Of a DNA stretch of 13,449 nucleotides, positions 1-6,549 are shown one piece after another. The stretch's first letter is position 1; each line of letters begins with the position of its first letter. Made by a program: the position numbers and the translations under genes. Below the pieces are notes generated by a model. That model was not told the DNA's origin. It did no database searches and saw nothing but the letters and a program-made list of their open reading frames with translations. The stretch is from Hyphomicrobium sp. (GTDB taxonomy: Bacteria; Pseudomonadota; Alphaproteobacteria; Rhizobiales; Hyphomicrobiaceae). Where the stretch lies: NCBI GenBank assembly GCA_025927515.1, contig JAICLG010000057.1, positions 1-13,449 on the forward strand. The letters run 5' to 3'.

Positions 1-278
1 CTGCCGCGCTTAAAGCTTATGGCGAAAATCTCGGCGTCGCGTTCCAGATCAGCGATGACCTGCTCGACGCGGAAGGAACGGCAGCAGATGTCGGCAAGGC
101 GACGGGAAAAGATGCGGCGGCCGGAAAGGCAACGCTCGTTGGCCTGCTTGGCATCCAGCAGGCGCGCGAACACCTTGATCACTCGATTGCTACCGCGATC
201 GCAGCCTTGAGTTCGTTCGGCGCAAAAGCAGAGCCCCTGGCGGAGGCTGCGCGACACATGGGCCGTCGCGACAGCTGA
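1..278 (+). CDS. ispA: Polyprenyl diphosphate synthase (farnesyl/geranylgeranyl type), 3' end only
   Basis: The open frame begins at base 3 and runs to a TGA at 276-278, giving the last 91 residues of a protein that is normally about 300 residues long; the start lies left of the window. Residues 14-22 of the fragment read FQISDDLLD, the second aspartate-rich motif of trans-prenyl synthases, which binds Mg-diphosphate. It is followed by the Lys/Gly-rich stretch GKATGKDAAAGKATLVGLLG typical of short-chain alphaproteobacterial synthases. The family condenses isopentenyl diphosphate with allylic diphosphates in the cytoplasm. The chain-length motif near the first DDxxD is outside the window, so C15 versus C20 product cannot be decided from sequence. 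The gene converges on the barrel-protein gene with 23 bp between stops. Confidence 0.85.
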   Translation, partial: AALKAYGENLGVAFQISDDLLDAEGTAADVGKATGKDAAAGKATLVGLLGIQQAREHLDHSIATAIAALSSFGAKAEPLAEAARHMGRRDS

Positions 279-287
279 CCAGGGGCT
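232..287. repeat. 9-bp inverted repeat spanning the ispA stop codon
   Basis: AGCCCCTGG at 232-240 is the exact reverse complement of CCAGGGGCT at 279-287, with a 38-nt spacer that contains the ispA stop. A short TCGTTTCC follows on the plus strand. It sits between two convergent genes, so a weak bidirectional terminator is possible, but the loop is long and there is no real T tract. Confidence 0.35.
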
Positions 288-301
288 TCGTTTCCGTCAG
301 A

Positions 302-979
302 TCAGAAATGGTAGTTCAAGCCAACACGCACCGTGTGAACGTCGTTGTTCACGCGGTAGGTATCGCCGTCGCTATTGTGGAGCGTGTCGTCACCGAAGCC
401 GAGATAAAGATATTCGGCTTTGGCGCTCCAGTTCGGCGCGAACGCCCATTCCAAACCGCCACCGACAGCATAGCCGGTTTGGGTATCGGAATCGTGGAAC
501 GAGGGCGAACCCACCAGATTGACGCGATTGTCGATGTCCGCGAACGCGACACCGCCCGTCCCGTAGAGCAACCACGGGCCTTGCGCGATGCCGACGCGAC
601 CGCGCACGGTCGAAAACCAATTCATGTCACTGCGTGCCGTATCGCCGTCGAAGGTGAATGCGCGTCCACTTACGCCCGAACCTTGGAAATCGCCTTCGAT
701 ACCAAACACGATCCGATCACGCTGCCAGTTGTAGCCGATCTGGCCGCCACCAAATCCACCATCTGGTTCCGTCGGTCCTCCATTGGACCAGCCGTAGCCA
801 CCGTTGACGCCCGCATACGCGCCATCCCAAATCGCCGGCTGATAAATCGGAGCCGGCTCGGGCGGTGGCGGATTATAAGGTTTGTATGGTCCGAGATCAG
901 CGGCCGACGCATTACCAGCTGCCGCAGCCAAGACTCCCATGCTGGCAAGCAGAATCCATTTCGTTTTATACGCTGTCAT
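302..979 (-). CDS. Outer-membrane beta-barrel protein, Omp25/RopB-like
   Basis: A 225-residue protein. I chose the ATG at 979 rather than the in-frame ATG at 1036 because it is preceded by a GGGG-type ribosome site about 7 nt upstream and starts a clean signal peptide: Lys 5/7, a hydrophobic run from about 8 to 20, then ASA-AD with cleavage after about residue 26. A proline-rich linker (PPPPEPAP, about 37-44) follows. The rest alternates Gly/aromatic strands (GAYAGVNGGYGW, GGGQIGYNWQ, WSAKAEYLYLGFG) and ends in VRVGLNYHF; the terminal aromatic residue is the usual BAM recognition signal. This is the compact eight-strand barrel family found in many copies in Rhizobiales, which serves envelope integrity. 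Specific ligand or function is unknown. It is transcribed alone from a 181-bp upstream gap. Confidence 0.88.
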   Translation of the reverse strand: MTAYKTKWILLASMGVLAAAAGNASAADLGPYKPYNPPPPEPAPIYQPAIWDGAYAGVNGGYGWSNGGPTEPDGGFGGGQIGYNWQRDRIVFGIEGDFQGSGVSGRAFTFDGDTARSDMNWFSTVRGRVGIAQGPWLLYGTGGVAFADIDNRVNLVGSPSFHDSDTQTGYAVGGGLEWAFAPNWSAKAEYLYLGFGDDTLHNSDGDTYRVNNDVHTVRVGLNYHF

Positions 980-1117
980 GATTACCCCGTAGAAAATTTG
1001 AGCATCGTGGCTCGTTGCCCCCCACAACGCCCACACAGAAGATAAGGTTTCAATTCGGCCGCAGTGATGCGCGAATCAGATGCCTGATATGTTTTTATGA
1101 ATTTGCTATGCCGCGAG

Positions 1118-1156
1118 CATTTTGCAGACGCCCGCAAAATGGTTTTTCAATTTTGC
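1118..1156. repeat. Inverted repeat plus third copy of ATTTTGC upstream of the barrel gene
   Basis: CATTTTGC (1118-1125) and GCAAAATG (1134-1141) form a perfect 8-bp inverted repeat with an 8-nt spacer, and ATTTTGC recurs at 1150-1156. The block lies 5 nt past the stop of the monooxygenase gene and about 140 bp before the barrel gene, both on the minus strand. It could be a hairpin ending the first gene (no T tract on that strand) or a repeated operator for the second. No convincing sigma-70 promoter was identified in 980-1160. Confidence 0.4.
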
Positions 1157-1160
1157 TGCA

Positions 1161-2483
1161 CTAAGCTCTTACCGGCGTGCGGCCTTTTTGCGTGGCAGAT
1201 GGCTCTTTCCGAGCCATTCTTCTGTCGCGCAATTTGAGCAGGGGCAAAACCCAATGCGCCAAGCGAATTTCGCGCCGCGATTTCTCGGGATCGACGAGAT
1301 GCGTCGTCGGCAAGCGTTGTGTGAACGATCGCTGCATCAAGGTTCCGATCGGAAACACGAGTTCGTCCTGCATCGCGATCATGCGCGCGTAGAGATCCGA
1401 TAGCGGGGTCATGAGGCGGCCGAACCCATTGCGCGCTTGTGCCCAGCCGACAATGTAAAGGCCGCGTACGCCTGCGGGAAACGCACCGCCATAAACCTGG
1501 ACGACGTTGTCTTTGACGTCGATCAGCCCTTCCGGAAGGAATGGGAAAGATGCGTGGAATCCAGTCGCGGCGATGATCAGATCGTATGTGCCTGTCGTGC
1601 CATCGACGAACGTCACGGTTTTCCCGTCAACCTTGTCGATTGCGGGACGCGGCTTCACGCGTCCCATGCGGATTGCACCGAGGAGATCCGTCCCAAAAGC
1701 GGGGTGGCGTTCGAAAAGTTTATGGTTTGGCCGTTGCAAGCCGTAACGGCGGTAGTCGCCGATGCTCAGTCGCGTGATCGATTTCAGGATGGCGCGCTGC
1801 AGGAAGATCGGCAGACCCCAAATCGGGATGTCTGTCAGTGGACGGCCGAGAAACGTTTTCGGCAGATACCAATAGCCCGACTTGAGGCTAATATCGCAAC
1901 TCTCGCCGAAGCGCCCGGCGTCGCAAGCCATATCGACGCCCGAGTTGCCGCCCCCGATGACGAGCACGCGCTTGCCTTGGATCTGCGCGACGTCCCGGTA
2001 ATCCTTTGAATGCAATATTTCGCCCGCGAACGTGCCGGGAAGCTTCGGGAAGCGCTTGTCCCAGTGGTGACCGTTGCAGACGACGACGCCTTTATATGTC
2101 CGCTCCTCGCCATCGGCGAATTTTACATTCCAGCGTCCGGACTCGTCGGGCGCCGCCAGTGAAACGGTCTTGTTGAACTCACAATACGGAAGGAGACCGC
2201 GGTCCTTGGCGAAGGACTCGAGGTATTCCAGCATCTGATCGGCGGACGGGAAATCCGGAAAGTCAGCCGGCATTGGATAGTCGGCATACTCCGTCGCCTT
2301 CTTGGAAGAGACGATGTGCGCGGAGCGATAGACGCCGTGAAGCCAGTTGCCACCAACTCCGGAAGCACCATCGACGACGTCGAAAGGAACGCCTCGGTGT
2401 TTCAGCGCCGCCGCCATCGCCAGTCCGACAGGACCGGCGCCGATCACGAGGTGACGTTCGGAGGTACTGCTTCTATCGCTCAT
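1161..2483 (-). CDS. Flavin-containing monooxygenase (class B), FAD/NAD(P)H dependent
   Basis: A 440-residue cytoplasmic protein with the three marks of class B flavoprotein monooxygenases. GAGPVG at 15-20 is the FAD-binding Rossmann loop. FAGEILHSKDYR at 152-163 fits the FxGxxxHxxx(Y/F) FMO fingerprint. GGGNSG at 177-182 is the second, NADPH-binding Rossmann loop. IIAATGFH at 303-310 is the conserved ATG-type motif near the flavin. Such enzymes insert one oxygen atom into nucleophilic N, S or ketone substrates (FMO, N-hydroxylating or Baeyer-Villiger types). The substrate cannot be read from sequence, and no metabolic partner gene is adjacent. Start: the ATG at 2483, with GAAGG 10-14 nt upstream lying inside a small hairpin. 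The length is normal for bacterial FMOs. Confidence 0.85.
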   Translation of the reverse strand: MSDRSSTSERHLVIGAGPVGLAMAAALKHRGVPFDVVDGASGVGGNWLHGVYRSAHIVSSKKATEYADYPMPADFPDFPSADQMLEYLESFAKDRGLLPYCEFNKTVSLAAPDESGRWNVKFADGEERTYKGVVVCNGHHWDKRFPKLPGTFAGEILHSKDYRDVAQIQGKRVLVIGGGNSGVDMACDAGRFGESCDISLKSGYWYLPKTFLGRPLTDIPIWGLPIFLQRAILKSITRLSIGDYRRYGLQRPNHKLFERHPAFGTDLLGAIRMGRVKPRPAIDKVDGKTVTFVDGTTGTYDLIIAATGFHASFPFLPEGLIDVKDNVVQVYGGAFPAGVRGLYIVGWAQARNGFGRLMTPLSDLYARMIAMQDELVFPIGTLMQRSFTQRLPTTHLVDPEKSRREIRLAHWVLPLLKLRDRRMARKEPSATQKGRTPVRA

Positions 2484-2708
2484 TCAGAAGGGTATCCTTC
2501 GTGGCAAACGGCGGGCTGCACCGTCTGGCAAACCTGCGGAGCCGTCATGGGGTCCGTCTTCGCTTCGGTCCAGCGGCCGCCATCCCATTAGCGCATGGCG
2601 CAAAGCGGCGCGAGCGAACGATGGTCGCAAAACCCTCCCGCGACTTCGTTCAACTCCGTTAACTCTCGGAATCGTAAACGAAAATTCAGAGTTTTGGCTG
2701 CCCGCGAT
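2484..2708. other. Intergenic region upstream of the monooxygenase gene
   Basis: 225 bp between the ispG stop and the monooxygenase start, both minus strand. A 5-bp perfect hairpin (GAAGG-GTAT-CCTTC, 2487-2500) covers the likely ribosome site of the monooxygenase gene. TGGCAAAC occurs twice, near 2502 and 2527, as a direct repeat. I see no clear terminator after ispG and no convincing promoter. Confidence 0.35.
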
Positions 2709-3974
2709 TTACTCCGCCGCGCTGCTGTTCACGATCGCGGGGCTGGCAAAACGCCGTTCGATATAGTCCTCGACGATGGCTTTGAATTCGATCGCAATGT
2801 TGGGGCCGCGGAGTGTCATAGCCTTTTTGCCGTCGATGAAGACGGGCGCGGCCGGAGATTCTCCGGTCCCTGGCAGCGATATGCCCACGTCGGCATGCTT
2901 GCTCTCTCCCGGACCATTCACGATGCAGCCCATGACGGCGAAATTGAGCGTCTCGACCCCAGGATACCTGGTCTTCCAGTCCGGCATCCGATCGCGGATC
3001 ATGTCTTGTATATCGCGTGCAAGTTCCTGGAAGACGGTCGAGGTCGTGCGCCCACAGCCGGGACAAGCCGCAACGACCGGGACGAAGGATCGAAGCCCCA
3101 TCGTCTGGAGCAATTCCTGCGCGGTGCGGACCTCTTGGGCACGGTCGCCGCCGGGCTCGGGCGTCAAGGAGAAGCGGATCGTGTCGCCGATGCCATGCTG
3201 AAGGAGAATGCCGATGGCGGCCGATGACGCGACAATGCCCTTCGAGCCCATTCCGGCCTCGGTCAGCCCGAGATGCAGTGCGTAGCGGCTCCGCTCAGCG
3301 AGAATTTGATAGACGGCGATGAGATCCTGCACTGCAGAAACCTTGCCGGAAACAACGATGCGATCGGCGCCTAGGCCCATCTCCTCGGCGCGCGCGGCGG
3401 ACAAAAGCGCCGACTGAACCATGGCCTCGTGCATGACGGCGCGTGCGGGCTTGGGATCGCTGGACTTGGCGTTTTCGTCCATCAGGTGCGTCAGAAGCTC
3501 GGCGTCGAGCGAGCCCCAATTGACCCCGATGCGCACCGGCTTGCCGTGGCGGATCGCAGTCTCGATGATGGCGCCGAACTGGCGATCCTTCTTGTCCTTG
3601 AATCCAACGTTGCCGGGATTGATCCGGTATTTGTCCAGTGCCTCGGCACAGGCAGGATTTTCGCCCAGAAGCTTGTGGCCGATGTAATGAAAGTCGCCGA
3701 TCAACGGAACGTTGACGCCCCGCTTTCGCAACTCATCGCGAATGTGAGGCACGGCCTTGGCGGCTTCGTCGCGATCGACCGTAATGCGGACGAGCTCCGA
3801 CCCGGCCCGCGCCAGATCCGCAACCTGCTTGACCGTCGAGGCGACGTCCGCAGTATCAGTGTTGGTCATCGATTGGACGACCACCGGCGCGCCACCGCCC
3901 ACGGTGACGCCGCCAACTTTGACCGCGACAGTTTTATGACGCGGCTTCATGGTGATGCTGTCGCCAAGCGACAT
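2709..3974 (-). CDS. ispG: 4-hydroxy-3-methylbut-2-en-1-yl diphosphate synthase (GcpE)
   Basis: A 421-residue Fe-S enzyme that converts methylerythritol cyclodiphosphate to HMBPP, the penultimate step of the MEP isoprenoid pathway in the cytoplasm. The N-terminal TIM-barrel signature VVVQSMTNTDTADV (31-44) and RINPGN (117-122) are present. The C-terminal module carries the cluster ligands CPGCGR (Cys304, Cys307) and CIVNGPGE (Cys350, Glu357), the usual three Cys plus one Glu set for the 4Fe-4S centre. Length matches the bacterial (not plant) form. The ATG at 3974 has GAGAGG about 8 nt upstream. The gene starts 34 bp after the znuB stop, on the same strand and with no terminator between, so it is probably at least partly co-transcribed with the zinc-uptake genes. 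Confidence 0.96.
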   Translation of the reverse strand: MSLGDSITMKPRHKTVAVKVGGVTVGGGAPVVVQSMTNTDTADVASTVKQVADLARAGSELVRITVDRDEAAKAVPHIRDELRKRGVNVPLIGDFHYIGHKLLGENPACAEALDKYRINPGNVGFKDKKDRQFGAIIETAIRHGKPVRIGVNWGSLDAELLTHLMDENAKSSDPKPARAVMHEAMVQSALLSAARAEEMGLGADRIVVSGKVSAVQDLIAVYQILAERSRYALHLGLTEAGMGSKGIVASSAAIGILLQHGIGDTIRFSLTPEPGGDRAQEVRTAQELLQTMGLRSFVPVVAACPGCGRTTSTVFQELARDIQDMIRDRMPDWKTRYPGVETLNFAVMGCIVNGPGESKHADVGISLPGTGESPAAPVFIDGKKAMTLRGPNIAIEFKAIVEDYIERRFASPAIVNSSAAE

Positions 3975-4008
3975 CGGAATAACCTCTCAATGCCCCACTG
4001 GCGACGTT

Positions 4009-4812
4009 CTAGCCTTGTCTGCGGCTTCCCGCCAGAAGTGATATGGCCGCGACAGTGCACATCGCGATGACGATACTGGGGCCCCCCGGCAAATCGCTTG
4101 AAAGAGAAAGCCAAAGGCCGAAAATTGTGCTGATAACGGCGATAGCCGCGGCGAGAAGCGCCATCCGTTCGGGGGTCGTGGATAGCGGCCGGGCGGCAAC
4201 AGCCGGGACGACTAAAAACGCCATGACGAGCAGAATGCCGACGACCTTCATGGCAACCGCGATAACGACGGCCAGCAGCAGATCGAAGGCGGCACGCGTC
4301 AGCTTGGGATCGACGCCCTCGGCCGTCGCCAGGTCTTCATGCAGCGATAGCCGCACCAGCGGCTCCCAGAGATAGAAGATCATCGCAAGGACGGCCGCGC
4401 CTCCAACGTACACCCACACGAGGTCGCTCCGTGTCACGGCGAAAACGTCGCCGAACAGGTAGCTCATAAGATCGATGCCGGGTCCTTTGGCCAGCGCGAT
4501 CGCGGCGATGCCGAGCGCAAGCGTGGCGTGATGGGTGAGACCGAGAGCGGAATCGAGTGAAACCAAGTGTTGCCGGCCGAGCAACGTCAGCAGGCCCGCC
4601 GCCGCGACAGCCGCGAGCACGACCGCGAGCGTCAAGTCGACCTTCAGCGCAAGCCCCAGCGCGACGCCCAACAGCCCAGCTTGGGCCAGCGTCTCGCCGA
4701 CATACGACATACGACGCCAGACGACGATGCAGCCAAGCGGCGCCGCGATCACCGCGAGTCCGACGGCGGCCAGTAATGCTCGCCAGATAAACGGCTCAGG
4801 CCAGGAGAACAC
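4009..4812 (-). CDS. znuB: Zinc ABC transporter permease ZnuB
   Basis: A 267-residue inner-membrane permease of the ABC-3 (ZnuB/MntB) family. About eight hydrophobic helices cover nearly the whole chain. The family motif appears as RMSYVGETLAQAGLLGVALG (34-53), the position of the cytoplasmic coupling region, and DLMSYLFGD occurs near 114-122. It pairs with ZnuC to carry Zn2+ delivered by a periplasmic ZnuA. The start is a GTG at 4812 that follows directly on the TGA of znuC (4813-4815). GAGG inside the znuC 3' end, 7 nt upstream, serves as ribosome site, so translation is likely coupled. No periplasmic zinc-binding protein (znuA) is encoded in the window. Confidence 0.93.
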   Translation of the reverse strand: MFSWPEPFIWRALLAAVGLAVIAAPLGCIVVWRRMSYVGETLAQAGLLGVALGLALKVDLTLAVVLAAVAAAGLLTLLGRQHLVSLDSALGLTHHATLALGIAAIALAKGPGIDLMSYLFGDVFAVTRSDLVWVYVGGAAVLAMIFYLWEPLVRLSLHEDLATAEGVDPKLTRAAFDLLLAVVIAVAMKVVGILLVMAFLVVPAVAARPLSTTPERMALLAAAIAVISTIFGLWLSLSSDLPGGPSIVIAMCTVAAISLLAGSRRQG

Positions 4813-5688
4813 TCAAGATCCTCGCCTTTGAGCATCTGCATCGCCGAGCGGCTTCGTCTCGCCAGTCAGATCGTGCGCGTGGTCGTGGTGATGACGATAG
4901 ACGCTGAGTGCCGCCGCGCCTTTCGGTCCGAAGATGCGCGCGTACTCGGCGTGTTGCGAAACGTGCTCCGGCTTACCCGAACAGCACACATGCCCATTCA
5001 AACAGATCACCCGGTCGCTCTTCGCCATTACGACGTGAAGATCGTGCGATACGAGGAGAATGCCGAGGTGACGCTTGTCACGAAGCCCCCCGATCAATTC
5101 GTAGAGTTCGGCTTCGCCTGCAAAATCGACGCCACGAGCGGGCTCGTCGAGGATCAGCAGGTTGGGCCGGCGCAGCAAAGCACGGGCGATCAGCACCCGT
5201 TGCGTCTCGCCTCCGGAAAGTCTGGACAACTGCTGATGCGCGGTCCTGAGGGCGCCGACCTCGTCCAGCGCGCTTTCGATGTCGGTCGCAGCTGCCGAAC
5301 CGCCGAGGGCCAGGAAGCTCCGGACCGTCATGGGGATCGTGCGATCGACTTCGAACCGCTGCGGCACGTAGCCGATCCGCGTCGTGGGTGGCCGGACGAT
5401 CAAACCACGATCGGGTTTTTCGATGCCGAGAATCAACCTTACCAACGTCGTCTTACCGGCGCCGTTCGGTCCGATGAGGGTGACGATCTCTCCGCAGCGA
5501 ACTTCCAAATTGACGCCGGCGATGACGTCGCGGCCGCCATGCCGGAGCCAGAGATCGCGTGCCGAAATCAATGCATCGCCCGCCGGCTGTGGTTCATGCC
5601 CGCCATCGTGCACATGGCCGCACGCAGGTGGCCCTTCGGCGGCGACCGTTTGCAAGCCGGCAGCGTCGCTGGGCCGGAATAACGACAA
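4813..5688 (-). CDS. znuC: Zinc ABC transporter ATP-binding protein ZnuC
   Basis: A 291-residue ATPase with Walker A GPNGAGKTT (73-81), Q-loop ending at Gln110, signature LSGGE (157-161), Walker B LLILDEP (177-183) and H-loop His215. It energises ZnuB for high-affinity zinc import. It has a roughly 40-residue N-terminal extension with His (HVHDGGHEP, 25-33) and a His-rich C-terminus (HHHDHAHD, 266-273). These are features of ZnuC-type proteins that suggest metal sensing or buffering. The start is inferred as TTG at 5688, because AGGAG lies 8 nt upstream and no better ATG is present. It follows the zur stop by 38 bp. Its TGA abuts the znuB GTG. Confidence 0.94.
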   Translation of the reverse strand: MSLFRPSDAAGLQTVAAEGPPACGHVHDGGHEPQPAGDALISARDLWLRHGGRDVIAGVNLEVRCGEIVTLIGPNGAGKTTLVRLILGIEKPDRGLIVRPPTTRIGYVPQRFEVDRTIPMTVRSFLALGGSAAATDIESALDEVGALRTAHQQLSRLSGGETQRVLIARALLRRPNLLILDEPARGVDFAGEAELYELIGGLRDKRHLGILLVSHDLHVVMAKSDRVICLNGHVCCSGKPEHVSQHAEYARIFGPKGAAALSVYRHHHDHAHDLTGETKPLGDADAQRRGS

Positions 5689-5726
5689 AGGTGATATCTC
5701 CTGTCAGCAGCAGCGGTGGGTGGTGG

Positions 5727-6218
5727 TCAGCTTTGGCGCCGGGCCGCGCACTCATGGCATGTGCCGGACACCTCGGCGAAGCGCACGCGCGGTTCGAACT
5801 TGGCGCCGTGGGCGGCTGCGTCGATTGCGGTGAAAATCTCGTCGCCGTCGACCTCCTGGACGGCGCCGCACTTCTCGCAGCTCAAAAACATGGGACGCTT
5901 GCCTGTCCGGGGCTTATGCAGCTGGCGGCAAGCGAAGTAGGCGTTCTTGCTCTCAAGGCGGTGCACCACACCGGCCTCGAGGAGAGCGTCAAGCGCGCGA
6001 TAGATCGAGATCGGCGCCAGCCGCGTCCCTTTCTTGGCAAGACGGTCGAGCACCTCGTAAGCGCCGACGCTGGCATGGGTGGAAGCGATTTCCTCGAAGA
6101 CCTTGCGGCGCAGATCGGTAAACCGGATGTTCTTTTCGGCGAAGATGGCGCTCGCACGGTCGATGGAAAGTTTGACCCGTTCGCGGGCACGTTGATCTTC
6201 GGCTGTGGCTGCAGTCAT
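5727..6218 (-). CDS. zur: Fur-family zinc-uptake repressor Zur
   Basis: A 163-residue Fur-family regulator. The winged helix spans about 15-90 (RFTDLRRKVFEEIAS, SIYRALDALLEAGVVHRLES). The structural zinc site is C114xxC117 plus C154xxC157. The sensory site resembles E. coli Zur, with His86 and Cys97 in the expected places, but E. coli His96 has no aligned His; His101 four residues after Cys97 may substitute. The pattern YFACRQLH and the linkage to znuCB point to Zur rather than Fur. With zinc bound it should repress zinc uptake genes, probably including its own operon. Start ATG 6218, with AGGGG about 6 nt upstream, held in the small hairpin CAGTCC-AGG-GGACTG (6221-6235). It is the first gene of the zur-znuC-znuB(-ispG) run. 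Confidence 0.92.
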   Translation of the reverse strand: MTAATAEDQRARERVKLSIDRASAIFAEKNIRFTDLRRKVFEEIASTHASVGAYEVLDRLAKKGTRLAPISIYRALDALLEAGVVHRLESKNAYFACRQLHKPRTGKRPMFLSCEKCGAVQEVDGDEIFTAIDAAAHGAKFEPRVRFAEVSGTCHECAARRQS

Positions 6219-6220
6219 AA

Positions 6221-6235
6221 CAGTCCCCTGGACTG
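6221..6235 (-). promoter_or_regulatory. Hairpin over the zur ribosome binding site
   Basis: CAGTCC (6221-6226) and GGACTG (6230-6235) form a perfect 6-bp stem with a 3-nt loop. Read on the minus strand, part of the AGGGGA ribosome site is in the stem, ending 2 nt before the zur ATG. It may dampen zur translation. A second perfect 6-bp hairpin, CCGCCA-CAA-TGGCGG, lies 15 bp further upstream (6251-6265). Confidence 0.4.
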
Positions 6236-6278
6236 GATCGCACTTTCACCCCGCCACAATGGCGGATTCCGGCGTGCG

Positions 6279-6294
6279 GACAATATAACATGTC
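6279..6294 (-). promoter_or_regulatory. Possible Zur half-site / -10 region upstream of zur
   Basis: On the minus strand this reads GACATGTTATATTGTC, an imperfect 16-bp palindrome with four matching outer pairs (GACA/TGTC). TGTTATA matches one arm of the E. coli-type Zur operator (ATGTTATANTATAACAT), and TATATT could serve as a -10 box. The other arm is poor and no good -35 is spaced correctly, so this is a candidate only. Confidence 0.35.
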
Positions 6295-6338
6295 GTGATT
6301 GACCGCCATCCAGTTCAAGGGCCCGCAAAGGCATTTAT

Positions 6339-6435
6339 GCTCCCCATCTTGATCTCGGCGAAAATTCGACCACTTGCTCCCCTTGAGCACGCCCCCATCA
6401 GCGCAAATTTCTAAAGATTTTGATGCGGGGAGCAA
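6339..6435. repeat. Three GCTCCCC motifs and nested inverted repeats in the divergent zur / 6550 control region
   Basis: The 331-bp gap 6219-6549 holds no gene. GCTCCCC occurs at 6339-6345 and 6376-6382 and inverted (GGGGAGC) at 6427-6433. The last two sit in a perfect 9-bp inverted repeat, TTGCTCCCC (6374-6382) / GGGGAGCAA (6427-6435), with a 44-bp spacer. Inside the spacer a second pairing is possible: a C run and CATCA (6392-6400) against TGATG and GGGG (6421-6430). The two pairings use the same GGGG, so they exclude each other. The block lies about 115-210 bp before the large membrane-protein gene. It could be a multi-site operator or an RNA switch; I recognise no known riboswitch. Confidence 0.4.
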
Positions 6436-6549
6436 ATTGATCTTAATCTAGCCGCCAATCCGACTCGTCGTCGGCTGAACTTTGGCGGGCAATGATTCGT
6501 AGACCGCCTTAGCGGTAGCTCGCAAAGAGATAGCTCGGAACGCTCCCGA

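Noticed and set aside
302..1036. Longer start (ATG at 1036) for the barrel protein
   Set aside because: It would put 19 extra residues before a perfect signal peptide; the ATG at 979 has its own ribosome site.
308..1045. 245-codon plus-strand frame opposite the barrel protein
   Set aside because: No signal peptide or family motif; the minus frame has signal peptide, barrel strands and terminal Phe.
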